64,000 bases of DNA. It comes from Hymenobacter sediminis (lineage in GTDB: Bacteria > Bacteroidota > Bacteroidia > Cytophagales > Hymenobacteraceae). A program made the position numbers and the translations under genes. Shown here one piece after another: positions 47,634 through 57,010 of the stretch. The stretch lies in contig NZ_QKNS01000007.1 of NCBI RefSeq assembly GCF_003231285.1, forward strand, positions 248,001 through 312,000, written 5' to 3'. The stretch's first letter is position 1. Each line of letters begins with the position of its first letter. The notes beneath the pieces are model-generated. The model searched no databases. It was not told the DNA's origin and was given only the letters and a program-made list of their open reading frames with translations.

Positions 47634-50330
47634 CTACTTGCCCAATGACACCATGTTAGTGAGCAGGCGGTAGGCGCCGGGCACGCCGGCGGGCAGCTCC
47701 CGGAACAGGCTCAGGCCGGTATAGATGTAGTTGCCTTTGCCGTATTTGGCTACCAGAATGGCGCTTTCCTTGGCTTTCTCGCCGGGGTCCGCGGAACTGA
47801 TAACGGTCTGGTACTTGGGGTCCCATTGGGAGGGGTAGTAGAGGCCCTGCTCCTGCACCCAGCCTTCAAAGTCCTTGGCAGTTATCTTGTTGGGCGAGTT
47901 CAGCAACGGTTGCTGGGGGTTCAGGAAGGTAACAGCCGCGTTTTCTACCGTCACGCGGTCTGAGGACAGCGTGAGGGGGTAGGGGCCGATTTGGGGCAGA
48001 ACGGTGCCACGGTTCACCACATACTGCACCACCAGGTTACCGCCGTTTTCCACATAGCGGAGCAGAGTGGGCTGCACAGTCTTGAGGCGGTCTACAGTGT
48101 TATAGGCCCGCACGCCCAGCACCACGGCATCGAAGCGGCGCAGGTTTTGGTCGGTGAGGTCCTCGGGCTTGAGCAGGGTGACGGTGTAGCCAATCTGGCG
48201 CAGGGCATCGGGCACCTCGTCGCCGGCTCCCATGAGGTAGCCGATTTCCTGACCCTTGCGTTTGAGGTCCAGCTTCACCAGCGGGGCCACGGCTTCGGGG
48301 AAGAGCACCTGGGTTGGGATGTGGTTGTACTCGATGGCCTGGTAGCCGCGCGAATATGTTTGCCCGTCCACGGTAGCCACGGCCCGCAGCTCGGTTTTGC
48401 CCTCCTTAGCCCCTACCCCCGGCTGCACCCGGAACTGCACGGTTTGCTCGGCGTCTTTGCTGGCGAGGTCAAAGTTGAAGCTCGCCGGCTCCGATTTCCA
48501 GCCTTGCGGCAATGTCAGCGCCACGGCGCCTTTCACACCGGCCTTACCGGCGCGCAAGGTCACGGGAATGGTTTTGGGTTGGTTGTCAGCAAAGACGTAG
48601 GCGCGCCCGCCGATGTTCACCGCCACGGGCGGCACCACTACTAGCGGGCGGTATTTCTCCCCTTCTACCGGGTCGGTGCTTTTGTATTGAAGTGGCTTAC
48701 TATAGATGATTGGAACCCCAGCCACTTCTATTTCAAAAGCTACGTCCGCCACCGGAAAGTTTTCCGGTTCACCTAATACTCTAGTTCCTTCAATTTGGAT
48801 AGAACCATGTAAGTCACTAGTTAGGGTCGCGTCCTCTATTACACGAGGTATTTTGTACATTCCGGTCGTGCCTATTTCACGCAACCAATAAGGCTGTGAA
48901 ACCGAGTACTTAGCTGGGATGACATAGGTCAGTTGCTTAATAAAAGGTTTGTTAGTCGACAGCTGTTCGTTGATAGTAGCCGGTAATCGTTTATTCAATA
49001 ATAAAGAAGTAGATATCTCATCATCATTAAAGGCAGTTGGCTTAAGCCATCTCAACTTCACAGGAACAGAAGATCGGTTTAATGCCTCAACTGTTAAGTG
49101 AACCTCATTACCTGGGGGTATGGTAGTTTCCTGCACTACTGCTGACAGGCTTAGGCCTAAGCAAGCATATATCAATTCATCTATTTGTTCAGTTTTAGAT
49201 CTGAACCAGAACTCCGTAGTTGACAACTCACGCCGCGCATTATCCAAAACTTCATTGTTGAGCATTTCCTTGCTTTGATAAGCGCTTGCTGCTTTCTGGA
49301 AGGTTTGGGTAATCATTTCCTGCACCTTCAGCAACCCCGCCACGCTGGCGCTGGGGTTGCTGGGGTCGTACTTCCGGATAACCTCGTCTATCAGCTTGCC
49401 CACGGCCGCGCCGCCGGGTACCCGATTCCAGCTCATATCAATGCCCTCGAAGGGGTCGGACTTAACCTTGTCGCCTTTCACGTATTGCAGATACTCCAGG
49501 GCCTCGCCGCGCTGGGCCGCGGAGCCGAAGCCCTGACTTTTGTGCTGGGAGCGGCTGCGGGCGGCAATTTCGCCGTAGCTCTGGCCCAGTAGGGGGTTGT
49601 AGGCACCGGCATCCACTTTCAGGTAGCCGTCCATGTTTTCGCCGGGCTTTACGAAGAAGGAGCCGGTGTTCCAGAACAGGCGCTTGGGTTGCCACACCTG
49701 CACGTATTTCAGCTGCTCCGGGAAGCGCTTGGGGTCGCCGGCGGCATCGAAGGCCTCGGCGGCCAGAATGGCGGAGGCGGTGTGGTGGCCGTGGCCGGCC
49801 CGGCTATCGGGCGGGAAGCGGGTGATGAGCACATCGGGCCGGCGCTGCCGGATCACCCACACCATATCGGACAGCACCTGCTCCTTGTCCCAGATGGTGA
49901 AGGTTTCGTCGGGGGTTTTGCTGAAACCGAAGTCATTGGCGCGGGTAAAGAACTGCCTACCCCCATCAATGCGCCGAGCCGCCAGCAGTTCTTGGGTTCT
50001 AATTACGCCGAGTTGTTCGCGCAGCTCCGGGCCGATGAGGTTCTGCCCCCCGTCGCCGCGGGTGCAGCTGAGGTAGCCGGTTTCCAGCAGGCGGCCGTTG
50101 GCCATGTAGGCAATGAGGCGGGTGTTTTCGTCGTCGGGGTGAGCGGCAATGTAGAGCACCGAGCCCAGCACATTCAGCTTCTTCAGCCCCAGCAGAATCT
50201 CGGACGACGAGTAGGTTTTGGGCGCCTGGGCCTGGGCGCTGAATGAGTGACTTAGTGACAGAGTAAGCAGGGTTGCCAGCAGAGCGGCGCGCAGAGGGCG
50301 CAAGGAACGGAAGGGCATACGGAGGGGCAT
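47634..50330 (-). CDS. PIG-L family deacetylase with C-terminal GATase-like domain
   Basis: An 898-residue protein with a signal peptide (cleavage near SAQAQ). Residues 45-200 hold the PIG-L zinc deacetylase motif (YIAAHPDDENTRLIAYM with the AHPDDE core, and later GHGHHTASA). The long middle is beta-rich and non-catalytic. The C-terminal 150 residues (RFDAVVLGVRAYNTVDRL, YVENGGNLVVQYV) resemble a GATase1-like domain. Family members remove N-acetyl groups from GlcNAc-type sugars. Its internal part (about 48690-49300) is markedly AT-rich, without breaking the frame. An ATG at 50318 is an alternative start. Confidence 0.88.
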   Translation of the reverse strand: MPLRMPFRSLRPLRAALLATLLTLSLSHSFSAQAQAPKTYSSSEILLGLKKLNVLGSVLYIAAHPDDENTRLIAYMANGRLLETGYLSCTRGDGGQNLIGPELREQLGVIRTQELLAARRIDGGRQFFTRANDFGFSKTPDETFTIWDKEQVLSDMVWVIRQRRPDVLITRFPPDSRAGHGHHTASAILAAEAFDAAGDPKRFPEQLKYVQVWQPKRLFWNTGSFFVKPGENMDGYLKVDAGAYNPLLGQSYGEIAARSRSQHKSQGFGSAAQRGEALEYLQYVKGDKVKSDPFEGIDMSWNRVPGGAAVGKLIDEVIRKYDPSNPSASVAGLLKVQEMITQTFQKAASAYQSKEMLNNEVLDNARRELSTTEFWFRSKTEQIDELIYACLGLSLSAVVQETTIPPGNEVHLTVEALNRSSVPVKLRWLKPTAFNDDEISTSLLLNKRLPATINEQLSTNKPFIKQLTYVIPAKYSVSQPYWLREIGTTGMYKIPRVIEDATLTSDLHGSIQIEGTRVLGEPENFPVADVAFEIEVAGVPIIYSKPLQYKSTDPVEGEKYRPLVVVPPVAVNIGGRAYVFADNQPKTIPVTLRAGKAGVKGAVALTLPQGWKSEPASFNFDLASKDAEQTVQFRVQPGVGAKEGKTELRAVATVDGQTYSRGYQAIEYNHIPTQVLFPEAVAPLVKLDLKRKGQEIGYLMGAGDEVPDALRQIGYTVTLLKPEDLTDQNLRRFDAVVLGVRAYNTVDRLKTVQPTLLRYVENGGNLVVQYVVNRGTVLPQIGPYPLTLSSDRVTVENAAVTFLNPQQPLLNSPNKITAKDFEGWVQEQGLYYPSQWDPKYQTVISSADPGEKAKESAILVAKYGKGNYIYTGLSLFRELPAGVPGAYRLLTNMVSLGK

Positions 50331-50417
50331 CTTGAAAGCGTGAAGATAACCGCACGCCCCACACGGTGTTTCGCCGTCTTCTTTTACGCTACTAAAGAGG
50401 CAGGTACTTACGCCCCA

Positions 50418-51212
50418 TCAGTGCGTCGCGAAACGTTGGCGATTTTCTTCCTTAAATATGACGGGGGCTACCCACGAAAAAGGAACCCAACGCCCATAGC
50501 GGTAGGTAGCGCCCCAATTGCGGCGAGCTACCTGCTGAGCCGCTTGCAAAGCCGCCGCATCATACGGAGCACCACAGCCCTTGACCAGGGACACATTGCA
50601 GTTGAGCCCGGTACTATCAGGCCTGAATCTCACGAGTACCCGGTACTGCTTGGGTAGCTGTTTGGGCAGATGGGCCCAGTTTACAGCCTGATGCAACTGT
50701 TCGGCAAACTGCACCTCATTTACCTGCTTATGCACCCGATTGTAATAGGTACGCTGGCTGACTAACCGCCCATGCCGAAACATTAGCATCCAGTCTTGCT
50801 CATAAATGGATTCATACCCCAAGTGCTCGTAGTACAGCAGCATACCCACGGGTACATCCAGTTTACCTTCTACCCACGCAGCGGCTACCCTACCGCGAGC
50901 ATCGGGCCGAAACCAACGCTCCAAAGGAATAGCAGCCTGCTTGTCGTCGCAGCTGGGTCTGATTTTAAGTAGAAATAGCTGGTTACTTTCCAGCAGCCAC
51001 GTTGCCTGATAGCCCCGCCAACAAGCCGTAGAGGCACTCTTCAATAACGCCGGCCGTTTCGGCAGCTTCTCTAACCAGCCTTCCAGTGGGTTAGAATACA
51101 GCAAATACACCTTGCCACCGAAGTACAGATAGTCAGGAGCCTGCGCAGTGGCTCTTAATCGGTAAGGAAGCAGAGTTAGTAGCAGTAGTAGCGGCAGGAT
51201 GGGGTACTTCAT
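50418..51212 (-). CDS. Hypothetical secreted protein, possibly TonB-related C-terminus
   Basis: A 264-residue protein with a signal peptide (MKYPILPLLLLLTLLPYRL, cleavage near ATAQ). Residues 100-180 hold short strands with many aromatic residues. The C-terminus (YRVLVRFRPDSTGLNCNVSL, GAPYDAAALQAAQQVARRN) is similar to a TonB C-terminal domain in size and pattern, though weak. It is followed by an Arg/Trp-rich tail. I do not assign a function. Its promoter on the minus strand lies in the AT-richer gap 51213-51513. Confidence 0.65.
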   Translation of the reverse strand: MKYPILPLLLLLTLLPYRLRATAQAPDYLYFGGKVYLLYSNPLEGWLEKLPKRPALLKSASTACWRGYQATWLLESNQLFLLKIRPSCDDKQAAIPLERWFRPDARGRVAAAWVEGKLDVPVGMLLYYEHLGYESIYEQDWMLMFRHGRLVSQRTYYNRVHKQVNEVQFAEQLHQAVNWAHLPKQLPKQYRVLVRFRPDSTGLNCNVSLVKGCGAPYDAAALQAAQQVARRNWGATYRYGRWVPFSWVAPVIFKEENRQRFATH

Positions 51213-51342
51213 GGTGAATATGCCTTCGTACCAATGATAACTATTTGATTCACACCCTAAGGATTCCTGTGCCTGTACTCAGCTTAACGATAGATTTATG
51301 CCAAGCAATGTGTTCATGCGTTTAAACAGTGGCCTCAGCTCT

Positions 51343-51417
51343 TTATGTAGCCCACGCAACCACCGGCACTACCCACCCGACTATCATCAGCATAAACCAT
51401 AGTCTCCATTTTCGCAT
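51343..51417 (-). CDS. Candidate 24-residue membrane peptide
   Basis: An ATG at 51417 opens a short frame ending in TAA at 51343-51345. The product has a basic start (MRKWRLW) followed by one hydrophobic helix (MLMIVGWVVPVVAWA), like a small membrane peptide. A partial -7 match (TATCTTCC) lies 3 nt upstream of the start on the minus strand. There is no similarity evidence, so it could be chance. It sits in the gap between the 50418-51212 gene and the subtilase gene, and I see no other gene there. Confidence 0.3.
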   Translation of the reverse strand: MRKWRLWFMLMIVGWVVPVVAWAT

Positions 51418-51513
51418 TCGGGAAGATAGGTGGAGAAGCTTCATCTGAGCTTAATCTCCTGGCGCGGTCCTTGCGTACATCCTGCTTTCCTTTTCGTTTT
51501 GAACTCCCCTTGC

Positions 51514-53166
51514 ATGGCGTTTCCCCTTACTTCCCGGCTGCGGTTGCTGGGCCTCTCCTTCCTGTTTCCAGTGCTGGCCGCTTCTGCCCAGACTACCCCT
51601 CCCGCTTCTTCCAAACCCGCCGCTGCTGCCACGCCTCAGTGGTATTTGCTTGACCCGGAACAGGATGGGGGCATAATGGGCATCAGTGCCCGCCGCGCCT
51701 ACCAGGAGCTGTTGCAGGGTAAAACTTCCACTCCGGTTATTGTGGCAGTTATTGACGCCGGCATCGACACGGCCCATGTGGACCTGAAGCGTGTGCTCTG
51801 GCACAACCGCAAGGAAATTGCCGGCAATGGCAAGGACGACGACCAGAACGGCTACGCAGACGACGTGCTGGGCTGGAGCTTTCTGGGCGGACCCGATGGG
51901 CGCAACATCAACGTAGAAACCCTGGAGGAAACCCGTATTCTGGCCAAGCTGCAGCCTCTGTACGCTGGCAAGGTGCGCACCGCCGTGCCCGCCGCCAAAC
52001 GTGGTGAGTTCGACCTTTATCAGAAGGTAAAGAAGAGCTACGACGCCAAGGTAAAGGAGAATACCCAGCGCTTGCAGGAGTTCAACCAAGCCTACCTCGA
52101 AAACTCGCAGGGGGCTGACGGCCTCAAGCAGGCACTGGGGGTAGCCCGCCTCGATACGGCTACCCTGCGCAACCCGCCTACCCAGGACCCACAGCTACGC
52201 CAGATTACCAGCGGCCTGTATGCCACCCTGATTCAGACGGGTTTTGCTTCCCTGGACGATGTGCTGGAGGAAATGAAAAAAGGCCTTAAGGAAACCCAGG
52301 ACCAGCTTGACTACGGTCTTAACCTGAAGTATAACCCGCGCCCCATCGTCGGCGACCGGCCCGAGGATACCAAGCAACGAGACTACGGCAACCGCGACGT
52401 GCACGGCCCCGACCCCATGCATGGCACCCACGTAGCCGGCATCATTGGGGCCGACCGGGAAAACAACCAAGGCGTACTGGGCGTAGCCTCCAACGTGCAG
52501 ATTATGGCCGTGCGCGCCGTGCCCGACGGCGACGAGCGGGACAAGGATGTGGCCAACGCCATCCGCTACGCCGTGGACAATGGGGCCCAGATCATCAACA
52601 TGAGCTTTGGCAAGTATTACTCGCCTCAGCGTGCCGCCGTGGAGGAAGCCATCAAGTATGCCGCCAGCAAAAATGTGCTCCTGGTGCACTCTGCGGGCAA
52701 CGAAAACGAAGACCTCGATAAAACCCTGCAGTACCCCGCCCCGGTGTACCTCAGCGGGCAGCGCATCCCCAACATGATTACGGTGGGCGCTTCAGCCCGT
52801 ACCAACGATGAAAACCTGGTAGCCGACTTCTCGAACTACGGCAAAAACCAGGTAGATGTATTTGCGCCCGGCAACCAGATTTACGCTACCCTGCCCGGCA
52901 GCCGCTACGGCAACCTGAGCGGCACCAGCATGGCTGCACCCGTGGTAGCGGGCATTGCCGCCACCCTGAAATCGTATTACCCCCAACTGACGGCGGTACA
53001 GCTCAAGCGCATCATTCTGGAGTCGGCGGTTCCCTACCATACCAAGGTGCGCAAACCCGGCACCACTACCCTCGTCGACTTTGCGGAACTCTCTCGCACA
53101 GGCGGCCTCGTGAACCTTTACCGCGCTCTGCAGCTGGCCCAGCAGCCCACGCCCGAACCAAAATAA
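51514..53166 (+). CDS. S8 family serine peptidase (subtilase)
   Basis: A 550-residue secreted subtilase. The signal peptide is cleaved near ASAQ. The catalytic triad is visible: Asp81 in VIDAGID, His303 in HGTHVAG, Ser472 in SGTSMAAP, with the oxyanion Asn near 396 (SAGNEN). Between Asp and His there is an insertion of about 220 residues rich in Lys, Gln and Glu (FDLYQKVKKSYDAKVKENTQ), which is long for the family. It may act on the surface or in the periplasm. The start at 51514 gives a typical signal peptide; the upstream extension is rejected. Confidence 0.93.
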   Translation: MAFPLTSRLRLLGLSFLFPVLAASAQTTPPASSKPAAAATPQWYLLDPEQDGGIMGISARRAYQELLQGKTSTPVIVAVIDAGIDTAHVDLKRVLWHNRKEIAGNGKDDDQNGYADDVLGWSFLGGPDGRNINVETLEETRILAKLQPLYAGKVRTAVPAAKRGEFDLYQKVKKSYDAKVKENTQRLQEFNQAYLENSQGADGLKQALGVARLDTATLRNPPTQDPQLRQITSGLYATLIQTGFASLDDVLEEMKKGLKETQDQLDYGLNLKYNPRPIVGDRPEDTKQRDYGNRDVHGPDPMHGTHVAGIIGADRENNQGVLGVASNVQIMAVRAVPDGDERDKDVANAIRYAVDNGAQIINMSFGKYYSPQRAAVEEAIKYAASKNVLLVHSAGNENEDLDKTLQYPAPVYLSGQRIPNMITVGASARTNDENLVADFSNYGKNQVDVFAPGNQIYATLPGSRYGNLSGTSMAAPVVAGIAATLKSYYPQLTAVQLKRIILESAVPYHTKVRKPGTTTLVDFAELSRTGGLVNLYRALQLAQQPTPEPK

Positions 53167-53196
53167 CCCGGCAATTTCTGCGGCCTTTACGCAACC

Positions 53197-53246
53197 CTGC
53201 CCTTCCAGAGGGGTCTCTAAAAAGAAGACCTGCTCTGGAAGGGCAG
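53197..53246. terminator. Inverted repeat between convergent genes
   Basis: CTGCCCTTCCAGAG (53197-53210) is the exact complement of 53233-53246, with an inner GGTCT/AGACC pair. It lies between the subtilase gene (+) and the DUF805 gene (-). Confidence 0.72.
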
Positions 53247-53270
53247 CTTGTTTTAGCGGCCGCGGCGGTT

Positions 53271-53618
53271 TCAACCAATAGTCTGCAACCGGTTCGTGGC
53301 CCCGTGTCGGGTAGCGAATGGCTGCCCCGGCAACACCAGCAGCGCCAGCAAAATCAGGGCATTAAGGCCTGGCAGCAGCAGCAGTAGCGCATACCAGCCG
53401 CTACGCCCCACGTCGTGCAGACGGCGCACCGCCAACAGTGCTACCAGCGCGGTAGCCAGCAACCACAACCCCGAGGCCAGCCACAACGGTGGCAACTGGC
53501 CCTCGGGGGTAAACCCATATAGCAACGCTAGTGGCAATACCACCGGCACCAGCTCAAATGCAAACGCCTTGCGCTCCTGCCTACCCCACAACACCGGATA
53601 TTCCTGTAGCAATGCCAT
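53271..53618 (-). CDS. DUF805 domain membrane protein
   Basis: A 115-residue protein with three to four hydrophobic helices. The DUF805 signature is clear: VRRLHDVGRSGWYALLLLLP near residue 68, then NALILLALLVLPGQP. DUF805 proteins are small inner-membrane proteins of unknown role. The start at 53618 is an ATG; another lies at 53624. It converges on the subtilase gene across a hairpin. Confidence 0.9.
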   Translation of the reverse strand: MALLQEYPVLWGRQERKAFAFELVPVVLPLALLYGFTPEGQLPPLWLASGLWLLATALVALLAVRRLHDVGRSGWYALLLLLPGLNALILLALLVLPGQPFATRHGATNRLQTIG

Positions 53619-53772
53619 GAGCAACCCTCCCGTTTTATAGATTAACGCTGATACCGAAAAAACTTTTCCAAATTCCAGGCCAAGCTCATTCAGCTGGGCT
53701 GGCTTTCCCTAAGTTTCAACATTCATTTCATTAGCGCCGTACTTTCTTGTATTGCGTTTTCTCTTTTCGCCT

Positions 53773-54738
53773 ATGCCTGAATCTCACCTCGTACCCTCAT
53801 CTGAATTTCCTGTTACCCCCTCCTCCGGCGCGCTTGGCGTGAAACGCCCAAACCCCGGAACACGCTCTGCCCGCGACCGACGCTGGTGGCGGCGGCAGGT
53901 CGTAAACACGCTTCTGATGGTGGTGGGGGTATTTTCGGCAGGCTTTGGGTTAGAAAGCTTTCTGCTGCCCGGCGGCTTCCTAGACGGGGGCGTAACCGGT
54001 GTTTCCCTGCTGATAGTAAGGGTTTTTGGCCTACCCCTTCCGGCGCTTATCGTAGTCCTGAACATTCCGTTCGTGCTGATGGCTTGGCGGCAGCTCGACC
54101 CCAGCGTAGCCATCCGGACGCTGCTTGGCATTCTCGGTCTGGCCTTGGTTCTGGCCCTTATCCCCTACCCCATCGTCACGAATGATAAGCTGCTGATATC
54201 GGTGTTTGGGGGGTTCTTCCTCGGGGCTGGTATCGGGTTGGCCATGCGCGGCGGCGGCGTGCTGGATGGCACCGAAATTATGGCCATCTATCTGAGCAAA
54301 CAGTCCAGCATGAGCGTAGGCGACATCATTTTGGTGTTCAACATTCTCATTTTCGGAGTCGCGGCCTGGGTTTTGTCCATCGAAACGGCCTTGTACTCCA
54401 TCCTGGCTTACCTGTCGGCGGCCAAAACCATCGACTTTATCATTGATGGTCTGGAAGAGTATACCGGCGTCACCATCGTATCGGGGCGCTCCGATGCCAT
54501 TCGCCGCATGATTACCGAAAAGCTGGGCCGGGGAGCCACCGTATATACCGGCAAGCGCGGCTACGGCACCCATGGCGAGCAGCCCAACCCCGTTGATATC
54601 GTCTTCACGGTAATCACCCGCCTTGAAGTTTCGAAGCTAAAGGCTGAGGTAGAGCAAATCGACCGCCAGGCCTTCATGGTCATGCACAGCGTCCGCGACA
54701 CCAAAGGCGGCATGATCAAAAAACGCCCGCTGCATTAA
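53773..54738 (+). CDS. YitT family membrane protein (DUF2179)
   Basis: A 321-residue protein. A 40-residue Arg/Pro-rich cytoplasmic N-terminus precedes five or six membrane helices (LLMVVGVFSAGFGLESFLLP, GFLDGGVTGVSLLI, GGFFLGAGIGLAMRGGGVLD). The C-terminal 80 residues form the soluble DUF2179 domain (GRGATVYTGKRGYGTHGEQP, QAFMVMHSVRDTKGG). The family is widespread and without a firm function, and has been proposed as a small-molecule transporter. The start at 53773 was chosen; an alternative is 53752. Confidence 0.9.
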   Translation: MPESHLVPSSEFPVTPSSGALGVKRPNPGTRSARDRRWWRRQVVNTLLMVVGVFSAGFGLESFLLPGGFLDGGVTGVSLLIVRVFGLPLPALIVVLNIPFVLMAWRQLDPSVAIRTLLGILGLALVLALIPYPIVTNDKLLISVFGGFFLGAGIGLAMRGGGVLDGTEIMAIYLSKQSSMSVGDIILVFNILIFGVAAWVLSIETALYSILAYLSAAKTIDFIIDGLEEYTGVTIVSGRSDAIRRMITEKLGRGATVYTGKRGYGTHGEQPNPVDIVFTVITRLEVSKLKAEVEQIDRQAFMVMHSVRDTKGGMIKKRPLH

Positions 54739-54825
54739 ATGCTGCAATGAGTTTGTGACGTAAGGATACAAGGAGGAAGTGCCCAGTCATTTTTCCTGCC
54801 TTACGCCCCCAAGCCTGATACATCG

Positions 54826-54866
54826 ACAAGCCCTTACTTCCAACCTGGAGGTAGGGGCTTGTTACA
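54826..54866 (+). terminator. Terminator after the YitT gene
   Basis: A 17-bp stem with two G-T wobbles (54826-54842 with 54846-54862) and a 3-nt loop. The sequence then reads TACATTTT. It lies about 90 bp after the stop. Confidence 0.7.
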
Positions 54867-54984
54867 TTTTAAGGGATAGGGAATTGATTATGAGTGCCGG
54901 TATCATAACCGCCGCAGCACATACCCACTTCACAAACTCGCAATTTCATCAATTCACCATCTCACTATTCCCCATCTTTGTGGT

Positions 54985-55833
54985 ATGGCTGCACCTCTCC
55001 TTCTCTCTGACCTATATATCTACCCTGTTAAGTCGCTGGGCGGCATCCGCGTTACGGAAGCGGTTGTGGAACCCCGCGGACTGCGCCACGACCGTCGGTG
55101 GCTGATTGTGAATGAGCGCAACCAGTTCATGACGCAACGGCAAACCGCCGCTATGGCCCACCTGAAAGTATCGGCGGCCTACAACGGCTTTCTGATCAGC
55201 CATCAGCAGCGGCCCGAATTGCTACCCCTCTACGTCCCCTTCGAAGCTACTCCTGAGAAGACGTTGTTTGTTACCATCTGGGACGATATGGTTTTTGCCT
55301 GGCGCGCCCGCCCCGAGTGCGACGAGTGGCTTTCAGAGGCGTTGGGCCAGCCATGTAAGCTGGTGTATATGTCGGATATGGTGCGCCGCGACGTGGAGCC
55401 GGAGTATAACCCCGAGGGTCAGATGGTCAGCTTCGCTGATGGCTACCCGTTCTTGCTAATCGGACAGGAATCGTTAGGGGAGTTGAACTCGCGCCTTGCA
55501 GAGCCCGTGGGCATGGACCGTTTCCGGCCAAACTTGGTATTCAGCGGGGGGGAGCCATTTGGGGAAGACGCCTGGCACCACTTTTCCATCGGCGAGGTAC
55601 CGTTTCGGGCCGTGCGGGGCTGTGGCCGTTGCGTCCTGACCACTATCAATCAGGATACTGCCACCAAAAACGCCTCTGGTGAGCCGCTTCGTACGCTGGC
55701 TTCTTACCGCTCCCAAGGTAAGAGCGTGAAATTTGGGCAAAATGTAACGGGCGGTGGTTCCGGCCTCCTGCAAGTGGGCAACACCATTACGGTATCAACC
55801 TACAAAGCACAGAAAGTAGCTGAATTGAGCTAA
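54985..55833 (+). CDS. MOSC domain protein (YcbX/mARC-like)
   Basis: A 282-residue protein. The N-terminal MOSC_N barrel (LLSDLYIYPVKSLGGIRVTE, RGLRHDRRWLIVNERNQFM) leads into the MOSC domain (DRFRPNLVFSGGEPFGEDAW). The molybdenum-ligand Cys motif is CGRCVLTTI near residue 213. Family members use a pyranopterin Mo cofactor to reduce N-hydroxylated compounds. The usual ferredoxin-like C-terminal domain of YcbX is absent, so an external electron donor is implied. A CATCTTTG sequence lies 4 nt before the ATG, resembling a -7 box. Confidence 0.88.
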   Translation: MAAPLLLSDLYIYPVKSLGGIRVTEAVVEPRGLRHDRRWLIVNERNQFMTQRQTAAMAHLKVSAAYNGFLISHQQRPELLPLYVPFEATPEKTLFVTIWDDMVFAWRARPECDEWLSEALGQPCKLVYMSDMVRRDVEPEYNPEGQMVSFADGYPFLLIGQESLGELNSRLAEPVGMDRFRPNLVFSGGEPFGEDAWHHFSIGEVPFRAVRGCGRCVLTTINQDTATKNASGEPLRTLASYRSQGKSVKFGQNVTGGGSGLLQVGNTITVSTYKAQKVAELS

Positions 55834-56104
55834 TCAGCACTCATACCCTCGGCAATCAGGAGACACGTATTTGCTCAAGAGCGAAATTCATGTAGCCACA
55901 TGAGTAGGATAATTTATTGAAAATGCCTCCGCCATTTTTCATAAGATTAAGGGAATCATATACATTTGATAATTCAATTGAGCCTATTGTCCTTCAAAAG
56001 CCATAGCTCAAGCTGCTTTTAGCAGCATCTTATTTGAGAAGTAGAATCGGCTGTGCTAATAGCCCAGTTATTCTTTCTCGGCCGCCCCGCTCTTGTCCTA
56101 TTGC

Positions 56105-56914
56105 ATGTTTCGCCTATTTCATTTCTCACTTCACCGGGTTCTTCTGCTTTGGCTTTGCCTATTGAGCCCGCTGCTGCTTCAGGCTGAGGACAACAACAGC
56201 CTGCAATTGCTGCACGAGCCATGGGGCCGGCTGTTGCGCCACCACGTCACGGCCGACGGCCGCCTGGATTACGAGGCGCTGGCCGAAGAGGAAGACCAGC
56301 TCTGGGCTTACCTTGAAAGCCTGCGCAAAACCAAGCCTGACCCCGTTTCCTGGAGCCCCGATGATACCAAGGCATTCTGGCTGAACGTGTACAACGCGTC
56401 GGCAGCTTACTTGGTGGTGCAGTACTACCCCCTGGCTAGCATCAACGACATCCGGGTGAAAACGGTAGGCGGTCTGAAGTCGCCGTGGGAAGCCCCCGTG
56501 GTAAATGTAGGCGGCCAGTTGTACTCGCTCAACCAGATTGAGCAGAAGATCCTACGCGACCAGTTTCATGACCCACGCACGCACTTTGCTTTGATGTACG
56601 GTGCGGTTTCCAACGCTCCGCTCTTGGCTGAGCCCTACGATGGCACGCGCCTGAACGCCCAGCTGGAGGCCCAAACCCGCCGCTTCATCAACGATACAGC
56701 TTTCAATCAGCTCACGTCCAATCGGGTGCAGATTTCTGGCTTATTTCAGGCCTACGCGGCTGAGTTTGGCACCGAGGCCCAATTGATTGCCTTCCTGAAC
56801 CGCTACGCGCATACGCCCGTGCTGCCCACGGCGCAGGTAGAGTATCAGTCGTTTAACTGGGGGCTGAATGATCGTAGCACCCTGAGCAGCTCCCACGCCC
56901 TGAACAAGCGCTGA
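56105..56914 (+). CDS. DUF547 domain-containing secreted protein
   Basis: A 269-residue protein with a signal peptide (LLLWLCLLSPLLLQA, cleavage near LLQAE). Most of the mature protein is the DUF547 domain (FWLNVYNASAAYLVVQYYPL, DPRTHFALMYGAVSNAP, LEAQTRRFINDTAF). The His and Asn residues in those strands are conserved in the family, which lacks a known activity. The start at 56105 is the first ATG after a TTG at 56093. The upstream 55834-56104 gap is AT-rich and non-coding except for a possible remnant. Confidence 0.88.
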   Translation: MFRLFHFSLHRVLLLWLCLLSPLLLQAEDNNSLQLLHEPWGRLLRHHVTADGRLDYEALAEEEDQLWAYLESLRKTKPDPVSWSPDDTKAFWLNVYNASAAYLVVQYYPLASINDIRVKTVGGLKSPWEAPVVNVGGQLYSLNQIEQKILRDQFHDPRTHFALMYGAVSNAPLLAEPYDGTRLNAQLEAQTRRFINDTAFNQLTSNRVQISGLFQAYAAEFGTEAQLIAFLNRYAHTPVLPTAQVEYQSFNWGLNDRSTLSSSHALNKR

Positions 56915-56939
56915 TTTCGCTGCCAACCTCCGCTTCACT

Positions 56940-56974
56940 CGCCCCGTACCGCCTAGCGGTGCGGGGCGTTTTTG
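56940..56974 (+). terminator. Terminator after the DUF547 gene
   Basis: A 13-bp stem (56940-56952 with 56956-56968, one wobble) with a 3-nt loop is followed by TTTTTG. Confidence 0.9.
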
Positions 56975-57010
56975 TGCGGCTCCTACCTCTTGCCTACCCC
57001 TTAGCCTGCT

